From NCBI GenBank assembly GCA_015655535.1, contig JAATEW010000200.1:1-34990 (forward strand): 34,990 nt of DNA, read 5' to 3'. The first letter of the stretch is position 1. Every line of letters begins with the position of its first letter. The position numbers were made by a program, and so were the translations under genes. The DNA is from Hyphomicrobiales bacterium. Lineage in GTDB: Bacteria > Pseudomonadota > Alphaproteobacteria > Rhizobiales > Beijerinckiaceae. Below, in pieces: positions 1-7,185 of this stretch. The notes beneath the pieces were generated by a model. That model saw only the letters and a program-made list of their open reading frames with translations, did not search any database and was not told the origin of the DNA.

Positions 1-722
1 ACCGCCTGCACGCGGATGCCGTCCCATTTCCATTCGGCGCGAAAGGCCGAAGGATCGAGCGTCTCGAAATCCTTGTCCTCGATCGCATGCGCCAGCATGG
101 CCGGATGAAAGGGCGCGGGATCGTAGAGATCGGGCTTGTCTTCGCGCCCTTCGAGCCAGGCGAAAAGATCGAGATAGGGCGGCTTCAACCCGTGCCAGAC
201 CTCTTCGATCTCATTCGCCGACTTGCCGCCAAGCTCGGCGACCGCAGTTTTGGCAAGCCGCGCCGAGACGCCGATGCGCATCGCGCCGGTGATCAGTTTC
301 AACAAAGCCCAGCGGCCGGTCTCGTCGAGCGCATCGAGCCATTCCGCGAGCTTCGCCGGCAGAGCGAGCTTGCCGGTCGTGGCGAGGCCTTCGACGACAT
401 CGCTCAGCAGAAGCGGGGGATGGTTCGAACCAGGTGCCGCCGCCGTCTGCGGCGCGGGCCAGAGAAGCGCGACTGTCTCCGACAGATCGCCGACGTAATC
501 ATAGGAGAGATCGAAAAGGAGGGGATCGACGCGCGTTGCGATCAAGGCGCGGATGAGGCCCGGTTTCGCATGCTGAAACGAGAGCACGCCTGCGAGCGCC
601 GCCAGCCCATAGCCGCGTTCGGGGTCGGGCGCTGTGCGGAAATAATCCGTCATCAGCCGCAATTTATTATTGCGCGAGGCCTCGAAGCCGAGACGGTCGA
701 GAAGCGCGGCGAAGCGGTTCAC
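1..722 (-). CDS. ATP-dependent DNA ligase (ligase-associated repair module), C-terminus beyond window
   Basis: Seals nicks in duplex DNA through a ligase-adenylate intermediate. Only the N-terminal 240 codons are inside the window. They form the helical DNA-binding domain of ATP-dependent ligases and then reach the adenylation motif KWDGIR, whose lysine (about residue 232) is the expected AMP acceptor. The start is GTG at 722, which overlaps the TGA of the upstream exonuclease as GTGA, so translation is probably coupled. The next-door exonuclease and the nearby Lhr-type helicase and PdeM identify it as the ligase of the four-gene ligase-associated DNA damage response set, rather than a Ku-linked LigD. 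The catalytic and OB domains lie outside the window, so integrity cannot be judged. Confidence 0.9.
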   Translation of the reverse strand, partial: MNRFAALLDRLGFEASRNNKLRLMTDYFRTAPDPERGYGLAALAGVLSFQHAKPGLIRALIATRVDPLLFDLSYDYVGDLSETVALLWPAPQTAAAPGSNHPPLLLSDVVEGLATTGKLALPAKLAEWLDALDETGRWALLKLITGAMRIGVSARLAKTAVAELGGKSANEIEEVWHGLKPPYLDLFAWLEGREDKPDLYDPAPFHPAMLAHAIEDKDFETLDPSAFRAEWKWDGIRVQA

Positions 723-1765
723 GCGTCCTCCGCTTCCGCGGGAGGCTCAACCTCCAGCTTTTCGATCTCTTCTTCGCCATAGCCCATCAGATGAAGCGGC
801 TCGGCGTCGATCCCTTGCGACTTCGCCCAATAAACCAGCGCATCAGCCTCCCCATGCGTGACGAGAAGCTGCGAGCAGCCCGTATCGCGCACCGTCTGAC
901 AGAGCCCGTCCCAATCGGCGTGGTCGGAAATGACGAGCGGCAGTTCGACGCCGCGCTGGCGGGCTCTTGCCCGCACCCGCATCCAGCCCGAGGCAAAAGC
1001 CGCGACAGGATCTGGAAATTTGCGCGACCAAAGATCCTGCAAGGCGGTCGGCGGGCAGATCACGATCTCGCCGCCAAGATGCGGCCGCTCAGTCGCCGTC
1101 ACTTTGCGGGTCTCGCCGAGTTCGATGCCTTCGCTCCTGTAGAAGTCGGTGATCCTTTCCATAGCGCCATGCAGATAGATGGGGCGGTCGTAGCCCGCCT
1201 GGCGCAGCAGCGCGATCACGCGTTGTGCCTTGCCGAGCGCATAGGCGCCGACGAGATGCGCGCGTTCCGGAAAAAGCGCTCGCGAGGCGAGGAGCTTGCC
1301 GATCTCGGCCATGCTTTGGGAATGGCGGAAGACCGGCAGGCCGAAGGTGGCTTCAGTGATGAACGTGTCGCAGGTGAGCGGTTCGAAGGGCGCGCAGGTC
1401 GGATCGAGTTCGCGTTTATAATCGCCCGAGACGACGATGACTTGCCCCGCGCCCGCGAGCCTGATCTGCGCCGAACCCAGCACATGCCCGGCCGGATGGA
1501 AGCTCACGTCAACACTGCCGAGTTTCAGCTTACCGCCATAGGCGACAGGTTGCGTCAACCCGGCAAATCCCTCGCCGCAGCGCAAAGCCATGATCGCCAG
1601 GGTTTCGCGTGTCGCCAAAACCGCGCCATGGCCGGCGCGGGCGTGATCGGAATGGCCATGGGTAATGAGCGCGCGGGGAACGGCGCGCAGCGGATCGATA
1701 TAAAAATCGCCCGCCGCGCAATAAAGCCCGGCAGGCGTGAGGGTAAGAACGTCGGCGGCCCGCAT
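719..1765 (-). CDS. Ligase-associated DNA exonuclease (metallo-beta-lactamase/beta-CASP fold)
   Basis: Predicted metal-dependent nuclease of 348 residues, of the family always described beside this type of ATP ligase. The MBL signature THGHSDHA is at residues 35-42, a second metal-ligand histidine sits in PAGHVLGS (about 94), and an aspartate in SGDYKRELDP (about 115). Downstream, ISDHADWDG and THGEAD fit the beta-CASP-type C-terminal motifs. There is no Shine-Dalgarno before the ATG at 1765, and a promoter-like pair lies directly upstream, so the mRNA may be nearly leaderless. The 3' end overlaps the ligase start by 4 bases. The role in end processing before ligation is known for the family and inferred here. 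Confidence 0.92.
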   Translation of the reverse strand: MRAADVLTLTPAGLYCAAGDFYIDPLRAVPRALITHGHSDHARAGHGAVLATRETLAIMALRCGEGFAGLTQPVAYGGKLKLGSVDVSFHPAGHVLGSAQIRLAGAGQVIVVSGDYKRELDPTCAPFEPLTCDTFITEATFGLPVFRHSQSMAEIGKLLASRALFPERAHLVGAYALGKAQRVIALLRQAGYDRPIYLHGAMERITDFYRSEGIELGETRKVTATERPHLGGEIVICPPTALQDLWSRKFPDPVAAFASGWMRVRARARQRGVELPLVISDHADWDGLCQTVRDTGCSQLLVTHGEADALVYWAKSQGIDAEPLHLMGYGEEEIEKLEVEPPAEAEDA

Positions 1766-1803
1766 ATCTATTGAAAGATAGGGGCCGCCTGACTGAATAT
1801 CAA
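1766..1803 (-). promoter_or_regulatory. Candidate promoter of the exonuclease-ligase operon
   Basis: On the minus strand TTGATA (1803-1798) is followed by a 17-base spacer and TATCTT (1780-1775). Only nine bases then separate the -10 element from the exonuclease ATG at 1765. No ribosome-binding site fits in that gap, so transcription would start within about three bases of the start codon. The call rests on sequence alone. Confidence 0.4.
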
Positions 1804-1822
1804 AGAGGGCTTTTGCTCCCTC

Positions 1823-1865
1823 GCATCATTTCGTCTGAAAAGTCTGCACCTTTTCAGGATGATGC
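1823..1865. repeat. Intergenic palindrome with two nested stems, touching a stop codon
   Basis: The outer arms GCATCAT (1823-1829) and ATGATGC (1859-1865) enclose an inner perfect 8-base stem, CTGAAAAG (1835-1842) with CTTTTCAG (1850-1857), over a 7-base loop. It resembles the short palindromes scattered between genes in Beijerinckiaceae and relatives. It ends one base before the TAA (1867-1869) of the small exported protein. It lies between that gene and the exonuclease and might also act as a weak transcription barrier. Confidence 0.6.
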
Positions 1866-1866
1866 T

Positions 1867-2169
1867 TTAGCGGGCGCAGACGGTTCCACGTGTGGCGTAG
1901 ATCGTGCCATCGGGGCCGGTGACGCGCGTCACGCGGACGCAATCCTCCTCCGCACCGCCGCTGGCCTTGCCAAGCTGCATGGACGGGCCAGCTGCCAAGG
2001 GTGCCAGAGCGGTACGCTCTTGACCAGCCTGAAGCTGCGCGTAAATCTTGCTTTTCGGGGTGATCGAGAGCGGGGCCGCTACGACGGCGACGCCGAGGCA
2101 GGAGACGGCGATACCAGCCATCACAACCTTGAAAGTCAGCTTCCCGATGCTTTGGCTCGTCTTAATCAT
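1867..2169 (-). CDS. Small exported or membrane-anchored protein, function unknown
   Basis: A 100-residue protein with a basic N-terminus followed by one hydrophobic segment (about residues 10-32, ending VVAA), fitting a signal peptide or anchor. The remainder is a short polar domain with two cysteines, EEDCVRVTRV and a C-terminal GTVCAR, which could form a disulfide in the periplasm. The start at 2169 was chosen because GAGGAGGGG lies about six bases upstream; an in-frame start nine codons earlier lacks such a site. I do not recognise the family. It sits between the two arms of the ligase-associated repair module without an evident link to it. Confidence 0.7.
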   Translation of the reverse strand: MIKTSQSIGKLTFKVVMAGIAVSCLGVAVVAAPLSITPKSKIYAQLQAGQERTALAPLAAGPSMQLGKASGGAEEDCVRVTRVTGPDGTIYATRGTVCAR

Positions 2170-2317
2170 CAACCCCTCCTCTGTCCCGACATTCACGTCA
2201 TCGACTTGAGGACCATGACAGCAGGCGTGGCTGTCGCCGGTGCGTTATCGCACGGGAGAGAAACGAACGAAGGCCCGAAAAGTTTCCATGCTTTCCGGGA
2301 AACCTTAATAAAAAGTA

Positions 2318-2350
2318 AATGCCCCGCGTAAAAAGCGGGGCATTTTTTGC
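2318..2350 (-). terminator. Rho-independent terminator (possibly bidirectional)
   Basis: A perfect 10-base stem, AATGCCCCGC (2318-2327) with GCGGGGCATT (2335-2344), spans a 7-base loop. Read on the minus strand it is followed by a T-rich tract, ending transcription of the glycine/tryptophan-rich gene. On the plus strand it is followed by a run of T as well, so it can probably work in both directions. Confidence 0.8.
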
Positions 2351-2375
2351 CGGGCTCAGTTAACCCGCGACGTGA

Positions 2376-2714
2376 TTAACAAACTGGTACAGGACGATAG
2401 CCGCGAAAATTGCCATAGGCGTCGTAGACCGGCTGCTGCTGCCAGCAACCGCCGTAGCCATAGTAGCCACCGTAATAAGGATAGCCATAAGCGCCGGCGG
2501 CGACGGCACCTAAGGCGAGACCCGCACCGACACCGCCCCAGCCCCAGCCTCGACCACCCCAGCCGCGACCGCGCCAGCCCCAACCGCCGCCGTGCCAACC
2601 ACCATGCCAGCCGCCTCGAAATGCAAGGGCTGGGGTCGAGGTTTCAGCTACCGCCAGCCCAAAAGTCAGAGCGGCCAGCCCGCCGATAAGAGCCTTTTTT
2701 AAAATACTGCTCAT
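2376..2714 (-). CDS. Small secreted Gly/Trp/Tyr-rich protein
   Basis: A 112-residue protein with a clear Sec signal peptide (hydrophobic core about residues 8-22, likely cleavage after PALA near residue 31). The mature part is low-complexity: GGWHGGWHGGGWGWRG-type repeats, a short hydrophobic Gly/Ala stretch, then GGYYGYGG. It ends with the tail CWQQQPVYDAYGNFRGYRPV, a type seen in many small exported proteins of Rhizobiales. Two cysteines flank that tail. A GAGGAG site lies seven bases before the ATG, and a terminator follows the gene. Function is unknown; a cell-envelope or surface role is inferred only from export and composition. Confidence 0.8.
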   Translation of the reverse strand: MSSILKKALIGGLAALTFGLAVAETSTPALAFRGGWHGGWHGGGWGWRGRGWGGRGWGWGGVGAGLALGAVAAGAYGYPYYGGYYGYGGCWQQQPVYDAYGNFRGYRPVPVC

Positions 2715-2794
2715 ATTACGCTCCTCTGCTGTCGCGTTCGGGGAATATTGGACGCGAACTCCGATTACTTAAGCTTGTCATGGCCTGAATTCCA

Positions 2795-2824
2795 TATGAA
2801 TGGCTAGGCTTGGCGCCATTCATA
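2795..2824. promoter_or_regulatory. Perfect 10-base inverted repeat in a divergent promoter region
   Basis: TATGAATGGC (2795-2804) and GCCATTCATA (2815-2824) are exact reverse complements separated by 10 bases, so the half-site centres are 20 bases (two helical turns) apart. The site lies between the divergent starts of the secreted protein (2714) and the methyltransferase operon (2877), where a dimeric regulator would be expected to bind. It does not match the alphaproteobacterial LexA box GTTC-N7-GTTC. Confidence 0.4.
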
Positions 2825-2876
2825 GGCCCGCGAATTGACGGCAAGGTGAACGCTTAAACGTCTCGGATCAAACGGC

Positions 2877-3803
2877 ATGGTCTTGATGCAAAACAATGTT
2901 CCAGCCTTCCGCTCGTCCGGCGATCTCCTCGCCGACCAGCGCTACGCCTATGCCAAGGCGGCGGTGGAGGCGGGCGATCACGCCGAAGCCGCCGAGATCC
3001 TGGCGCAGGTGCTCGAACTCGTGCCGCATTGGGCGCCTGCCCTGTTCATGCTGGGAATCGCCGAAGACAAGCTATCGCGTCGGCGCGAAGCGATAAGTGC
3101 CTTCGAGCAGGCCGCCGAACTCGATGTTCGCGACGAATTGGGCGCGGGCCTTCAGCTTGCGAGATTGGGCGCACGGCCGGCTCCTCCAGCTGCCGCAGAG
3201 GCCTATGTCCAGCGCTTGTTCGATCAATATGCCGGGCATTTCGAGCGGCATCTTTTAGGCACGCTCGCCTATCGCGCGCCCGCGCTTTTGCTGGAAAAGG
3301 TCTCGGCGCTGGAGCCGGGGGGTTTTTCGTCTGTCCTCGACCTTGGATGCGGTACGGGCCTCTGTGGCGTGGCGTTCCGGGCGAAAGCCAAAGTGTTATG
3401 CGGTGTTGATCTCTCGTCCGGGATGATCGAGGAGGCGCGGGCCAAGGCGATCTATGACCGGCTCGATGTTGCAAGCATCGAGGGTTTTCTCGCCGCCGAA
3501 CCGGCGGAGAGCGCCGATCTTCTGCTCGCCGCCGACGTGCTCGTCTATATTGGCGATCTCTTGGGCGTGTTCTCCGGCGCGGCGCGGGTGCTCATCCCCG
3601 GCGGACTGTTCGCCTTCACGGTCCAATCCGGAGAAGACGGCTTCACGCTCGGGCCTGATCTGCGCTTTGCCCATGCGCCCGCCTATATAGAGAAAGAGAC
3701 GGCCGAGAACGGTTTGAGGATCGTCGCAATGGAATCCGCCGTGACCCGGCAAGACGCAGGACAGGATGTCCAAGGCCTCGTCATTATCGCCCAAAAGGCC
3801 TGA
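2877..3803 (+). CDS. TPR-containing class I SAM-dependent methyltransferase
   Basis: A 308-residue protein. The first ~100 residues form TPR helices (AVEAGDHAEAAEILAQVLEL, ALFMLGIAEDKLSRRREAIS). The linker FDQYAGHFERHL (about 115-126) is typical of TPR-methyltransferases. A Rossmann methyltransferase follows, with motif I DLGCGTG at 155-161, an acidic ribose contact in GVDLSSGMIE, and a post-motif AADVLVYIGDL. The substrate is unknown. It is a shorter paralogue of the protein at 28681-30171, sharing YDRL, AAD-L-Y-GDL and RFAH-P-YIE. Its last 38 bases overlap the helicase gene, so it should be co-transcribed and translationally linked with helicase and pdeM. There is no clear Shine-Dalgarno, and a second ATG three codons in is possible. 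Confidence 0.88.
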   Translation: MVLMQNNVPAFRSSGDLLADQRYAYAKAAVEAGDHAEAAEILAQVLELVPHWAPALFMLGIAEDKLSRRREAISAFEQAAELDVRDELGAGLQLARLGARPAPPAAAEAYVQRLFDQYAGHFERHLLGTLAYRAPALLLEKVSALEPGGFSSVLDLGCGTGLCGVAFRAKAKVLCGVDLSSGMIEEARAKAIYDRLDVASIEGFLAAEPAESADLLLAADVLVYIGDLLGVFSGAARVLIPGGLFAFTVQSGEDGFTLGPDLRFAHAPAYIEKETAENGLRIVAMESAVTRQDAGQDVQGLVIIAQKA

Positions 3804-6345
3804 GCGCTTGCCGGTTCGCAAAGTCCCGAAGCCAGCGGGTGGCCTGCTGCCACAGCGATTCCAGGACTGGTTTGCGGCGCGTGGCTGGGCGCCGCGCCAG
3901 CATCAGCTCGATCTCCTGGCCCATGCGCAGGCCGGCAAGAATACGCTCCTGATCGCGCCGACGGGCGCCGGCAAGACGCTCGCCGGATTTCTGCCGACGC
4001 TTGTCGAATTGGAGCGTCCGGTCAATCGCTCGGCGCTTCACACGCTCTATATATCGCCGCTGAAGGCGCTCGCCGTCGACGTCCATCGCAATCTGCAAAT
4101 CCCCATCGCCGAAATGGGCCTCGACATTCGCGTCGAGACGCGGACCGGAGATACGTCGGCCTCGAAGCGCATGCGCCAGAGGCGCGATCCGCCCGCGATC
4201 CTGCTGACGACTCCGGAACAATTGGCGCTGCTGCTCGCCACGCCCGACGCGAAGCCGCTCTTCTCGACATTGCGGCGCGTGATCTTCGACGAACTCCATG
4301 CGATCGCGGCCTCGAAGCGCGGCGATCTTTTGAACCTCGATCTCGCGCGGCTGCGCAGCCTCGCGCCCGCCATGACGACCATCGGCCTGTCGGCGACGGT
4401 GCGCGACCCGGATGAATTGCGGCGATGGCTGGTTGGCCGTGACGATCCAAAAGCGCTGGCCGAACTTGTCGTCGCGCCGCCGGGCGCTCCGGCCGATCTC
4501 TCGATCCTCGACACAAGCGAACATCTGCCCTGGGCCGGGCATATGAACCGCCACGCCATGGCGGAGATCTACGAACGTATCAAATCCGCGCATATGACGT
4601 TGGTGTTTGTAAACACACGCGCGCAGGCCGAATTCGTCTTTCAGGAACTTTGGCGCCTGAACGAAGATGCTTTGCCGATCGCCCTGCATCACGGCTCGCT
4701 CGATGTCGCGCAGCGCCGCCGTGTCGAAGACGCGATGTCGCTCGGCAGGCTGAAGGCCGTGGTCTGCACCTCGACGCTCGATCTCGGCATCGATTGGGGC
4801 GACGTTGATCTCGTCATCAATGTCGGTGCGCCGAAAGGGGCGAGCCGTTTGATGCAGCGGATCGGCCGCGCCAATCATAGGCTCGATGAGCCCTCGCGTG
4901 CGATCCTGGTGCCCTCCAATCGCTTCGAGGTGCTCGAATGCGTCGCCGCCGTCGATGCGGCGCGCGCTGGCACGCAGGACACGGCATTGCAACGCGCGGG
5001 CAGTCTCGATGTTCTCTGCCAGCATATTCTGGGCATGGCTTGCGCCGAGCCTTTCGACGCCGAGCTTCTCTATCGCGAAGTGGTCTCGTCCGAACCTTAT
5101 ACCGGCGTGTCGCGGCAGATATTCGACGACGCGCTGCGCTTCGTCGCAAACGGCGGCTATGCGCTTGCGACTTACGATCGTTTCGCCAAGATCAAGCCCA
5201 CGAAAGAAGGCTTGTGGCGCGTCGCCAATGGCCGCGTCGCGCAAGCCTATCGCATGAATGTCGGGACGATCGTCGAGGCCGACATGCTGAAAGTGCGTCT
5301 GGTGCGCGGCGGCGGCCGGCCCTCGGCGGGCAAGACCTATACGGGGCCGCTGCGTAAAAGCGGACGCATGCTCGGCGAGATCGAAGAATATTTCATCGAA
5401 ATGCTGACGCCGAAAGATACGTTTCTGTTCGGCGGCGAGATTTTGCAGCTTGAGGGCATTGTCGAGAACGAGGCGCTTGTCTCGCGTACCTTCGCCGAGC
5501 AGCCGAAAATCCCGTCCTACATGGGCGGCAAATTTCCGCTCTCGACGCATTTGGCCGCGCGGGTGCGGCAGATCCTCTCCGATCCGCGCGAATGGAAGGA
5601 TCTGCCGCCGCAGGTTGCCGAATGGCTTACTTTGCAGCAGATCCATTCGGCTCTGCCGCCACCCGGCGATTTGCTCGTCGAGACCTTTCCGCGCGGCGGG
5701 CGGTTCTATCTCGCTTGCTATCCGTTCGAGGGGCGTTTGGCGCATCAGACGCTCGGCATGCTGCTGACACGGCGCATGGAGCGCGCGGGGCTCAAACCTC
5801 TTGGATTTGTCGCCAATGATTATGCGCTGGCCGTCTGGGGCCTCGCCGACATAGGCGCGAGGGTTAGCCATGGCCTCGTCTCGCTGCAAGACCTTTTCAG
5901 CGAGGATATGCTCGGCGACGATCTCGAAGCCTGGCTGCAGGAATCCTCCCTGATGAAGCGCACGTTTCGCAATTGCGCGATCATCTCTGGGCTGATCGAA
6001 CGCAATTTCCCGGGCAAGGAAAAGTCGGCGCGGCAGGTGACGATCTCGACCGATTTGATTTACGACGTGCTGCGCCGTCATGAGCCCGATCACATCCTTT
6101 TGCGGGCCGCCCGCGCTGACGCCGCGACCGGCCTCCTTGATATTGCTAGGCTTGCAGGAATGCTCTCGCGCATCAGGGGCCGAATCATGCATAAGGACCT
6201 TGATCGCGTCTCGCCTCTGGCGGTGCCGATCATGCTCGAAATCGGCCGCGAGCCGGTCTATGGCGAAGCACGTGAGGATATTTTGGCGCAGGCGGAACAA
6301 TTATGGGCGGAAGCGAGCGCGCCTCCGGGAGAGACGCTGCATTGA
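3766..6345 (+). CDS. Ligase-associated DEXH-box helicase (Lhr-Core type)
   Basis: An 859-residue superfamily 2 helicase. The Q-motif region RQHQLDLL is near 44-51 and Walker A APTGAGKT is at 64-71. Next come the Lhr-type motif Ia YISPLKALAVDV, TTPEQL, motif II DELH at 175-178 and motif III SAT at 209-211. FVNTR is at 281-285, CTSTLDLGIDWG at 334-345 and motif VI QRIGRANHR at 364-372. The remaining ~480 residues match the winged-helix and Lhr C-terminal core domains. Length fits the ligase-associated Lhr-Core proteins rather than full-length Lhr (~1,500). These are 3'-to-5' ssDNA translocases in repair. It starts inside the methyltransferase gene, with AGGA shortly before ATG, and its end overlaps pdeM by 43 bases. 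Confidence 0.95.
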   Translation: MSKASSLSPKRPERLPVRKVPKPAGGLLPQRFQDWFAARGWAPRQHQLDLLAHAQAGKNTLLIAPTGAGKTLAGFLPTLVELERPVNRSALHTLYISPLKALAVDVHRNLQIPIAEMGLDIRVETRTGDTSASKRMRQRRDPPAILLTTPEQLALLLATPDAKPLFSTLRRVIFDELHAIAASKRGDLLNLDLARLRSLAPAMTTIGLSATVRDPDELRRWLVGRDDPKALAELVVAPPGAPADLSILDTSEHLPWAGHMNRHAMAEIYERIKSAHMTLVFVNTRAQAEFVFQELWRLNEDALPIALHHGSLDVAQRRRVEDAMSLGRLKAVVCTSTLDLGIDWGDVDLVINVGAPKGASRLMQRIGRANHRLDEPSRAILVPSNRFEVLECVAAVDAARAGTQDTALQRAGSLDVLCQHILGMACAEPFDAELLYREVVSSEPYTGVSRQIFDDALRFVANGGYALATYDRFAKIKPTKEGLWRVANGRVAQAYRMNVGTIVEADMLKVRLVRGGGRPSAGKTYTGPLRKSGRMLGEIEEYFIEMLTPKDTFLFGGEILQLEGIVENEALVSRTFAEQPKIPSYMGGKFPLSTHLAARVRQILSDPREWKDLPPQVAEWLTLQQIHSALPPPGDLLVETFPRGGRFYLACYPFEGRLAHQTLGMLLTRRMERAGLKPLGFVANDYALAVWGLADIGARVSHGLVSLQDLFSEDMLGDDLEAWLQESSLMKRTFRNCAIISGLIERNFPGKEKSARQVTISTDLIYDVLRRHEPDHILLRAARADAATGLLDIARLAGMLSRIRGRIMHKDLDRVSPLAVPIMLEIGREPVYGEAREDILAQAEQLWAEASAPPGETLH

Positions 6346-7049
6346 AGGGGACTGCCAAGGCGCATAGAGCGCCGGCGCATTTGCGATTGGCGGGCGCCGC
6401 TTTCGTGATGGACCCGTCGGGCGCACTTTATTGGCCTGATGAAGACCTGCTCGCCGTCGCCGATCTGCATTTCGAAAAAGGTTCGTCCTATGCGGCGCGA
6501 CGGGTGTTTCTGCCGCCTTACGATACGGCGGCGACGCTGATGCGGCTCCTGGAGCTTGTCTGCCTCTATGAACCAAAGCGCATCGTCGCGTTGGGCGATT
6601 CCTTTCACGACGCCGCTGCGAGCACGCGATTGGCGGCCCAGGATCGCGCCCGCATCCGCGCCTTGCAGGCTGGCCGCGATTGGATCTGGATTACCGGCAA
6701 TCATGACCCGCAAGCGCCGTCAGGCCTTGACGGCGATGTCGTGGCGGAATTGGCGATCGGCGCCGTTCGCTTCCGGCATGAGCCGCAGGAGGATGGAGCA
6801 GAAGGCGAGATCGCTGGCCATCTGCATCCGATGGCGCGGGTCGGCGGGCTTGGCGGTACGGTGCGGCGGCGCTGCTTCGTGAGCGACGGCAGCCGCTGCA
6901 TTCTGCCGGCCTTCGGCGCCTATGCCGGCGGGCTCAATTTGAGAGACGAAGCCTTCGGTTTTCTGTTTCGTGAAGCCGACCGCTTCGCGCATATTCTGGG
7001 GCGCAGCCAAGTCTATCGCATCCCGCACCATTTTTGCCTGCCGGATTAG
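6303..7049 (+). CDS. pdeM: Ligase-associated DNA damage response endonuclease PdeM (calcineurin-like phosphoesterase)
   Basis: A 248-residue binuclear metallophosphoesterase. The metal motifs are complete and in order: ADLHFEKGS (D54, H56), GDSFHD at 98-103, GNHD at 132-135, and the histidine pair of GHLHP at 172-176, with RHEPQ near 158 as a further ligand region. It is the fourth member of the ligase/exonuclease/Lhr/PdeM set. Its start lies within the helicase gene (43-base overlap), which implies tight coupling; GGCGGA about six bases before the ATG can serve as ribosome site. The first ~25 residues are polar and not part of the fold, so a later start cannot be excluded. A nuclease role in DNA end processing is inferred from the family. 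Confidence 0.93.
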   Translation: MGGSERASGRDAALKGTAKAHRAPAHLRLAGAAFVMDPSGALYWPDEDLLAVADLHFEKGSSYAARRVFLPPYDTAATLMRLLELVCLYEPKRIVALGDSFHDAAASTRLAAQDRARIRALQAGRDWIWITGNHDPQAPSGLDGDVVAELAIGAVRFRHEPQEDGAEGEIAGHLHPMARVGGLGGTVRRRCFVSDGSRCILPAFGAYAGGLNLRDEAFGFLFREADRFAHILGRSQVYRIPHHFCLPD

Positions 7050-7140
7050 TAGCACGCCGACCGGGTGAGGGGTCCTACCGATCTATAAATTACGGCCTTG
7101 GCCACAAGTCACGCGAATAGGTTTGCATTACCCCTGATCC

Positions 7141-7181
7141 GTCATGCTTCGCATGACACCTTCTCCCGCAAGGAGAGAAGG
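7141..7181. repeat. Rhizobial-type intergenic double hairpin
   Basis: Two adjacent hairpins. GTCATGC (7141-7147) pairs with GCATGAC (7151-7157) over three bases. CCTTCTC (7159-7165) pairs with GAGAAGG (7175-7181). The preceding bases carry the matching phrases GTGAGGGGTCC and ACCCCTGATCC, the usual flanks of a repeat family common between genes of Rhizobiales. It fills the convergent gap between pdeM and the TIGR02186 gene and may also limit read-through. Confidence 0.7.
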
Positions 7182-7185
7182 AGCG

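Noticed and set aside
2715..2876. LexA/SOS box controlling the repair operon
   Set aside because: GTTC and GAAC words occur, but not with the required seven-base spacing.
3784..6300. 838-codon open frame antisense to the DEXH helicase
   Set aside because: It lies fully under a protein with every helicase motif intact. Long antisense frames are expected in GC-rich codon usage, and its product is Arg/His-rich with no recognisable domain.
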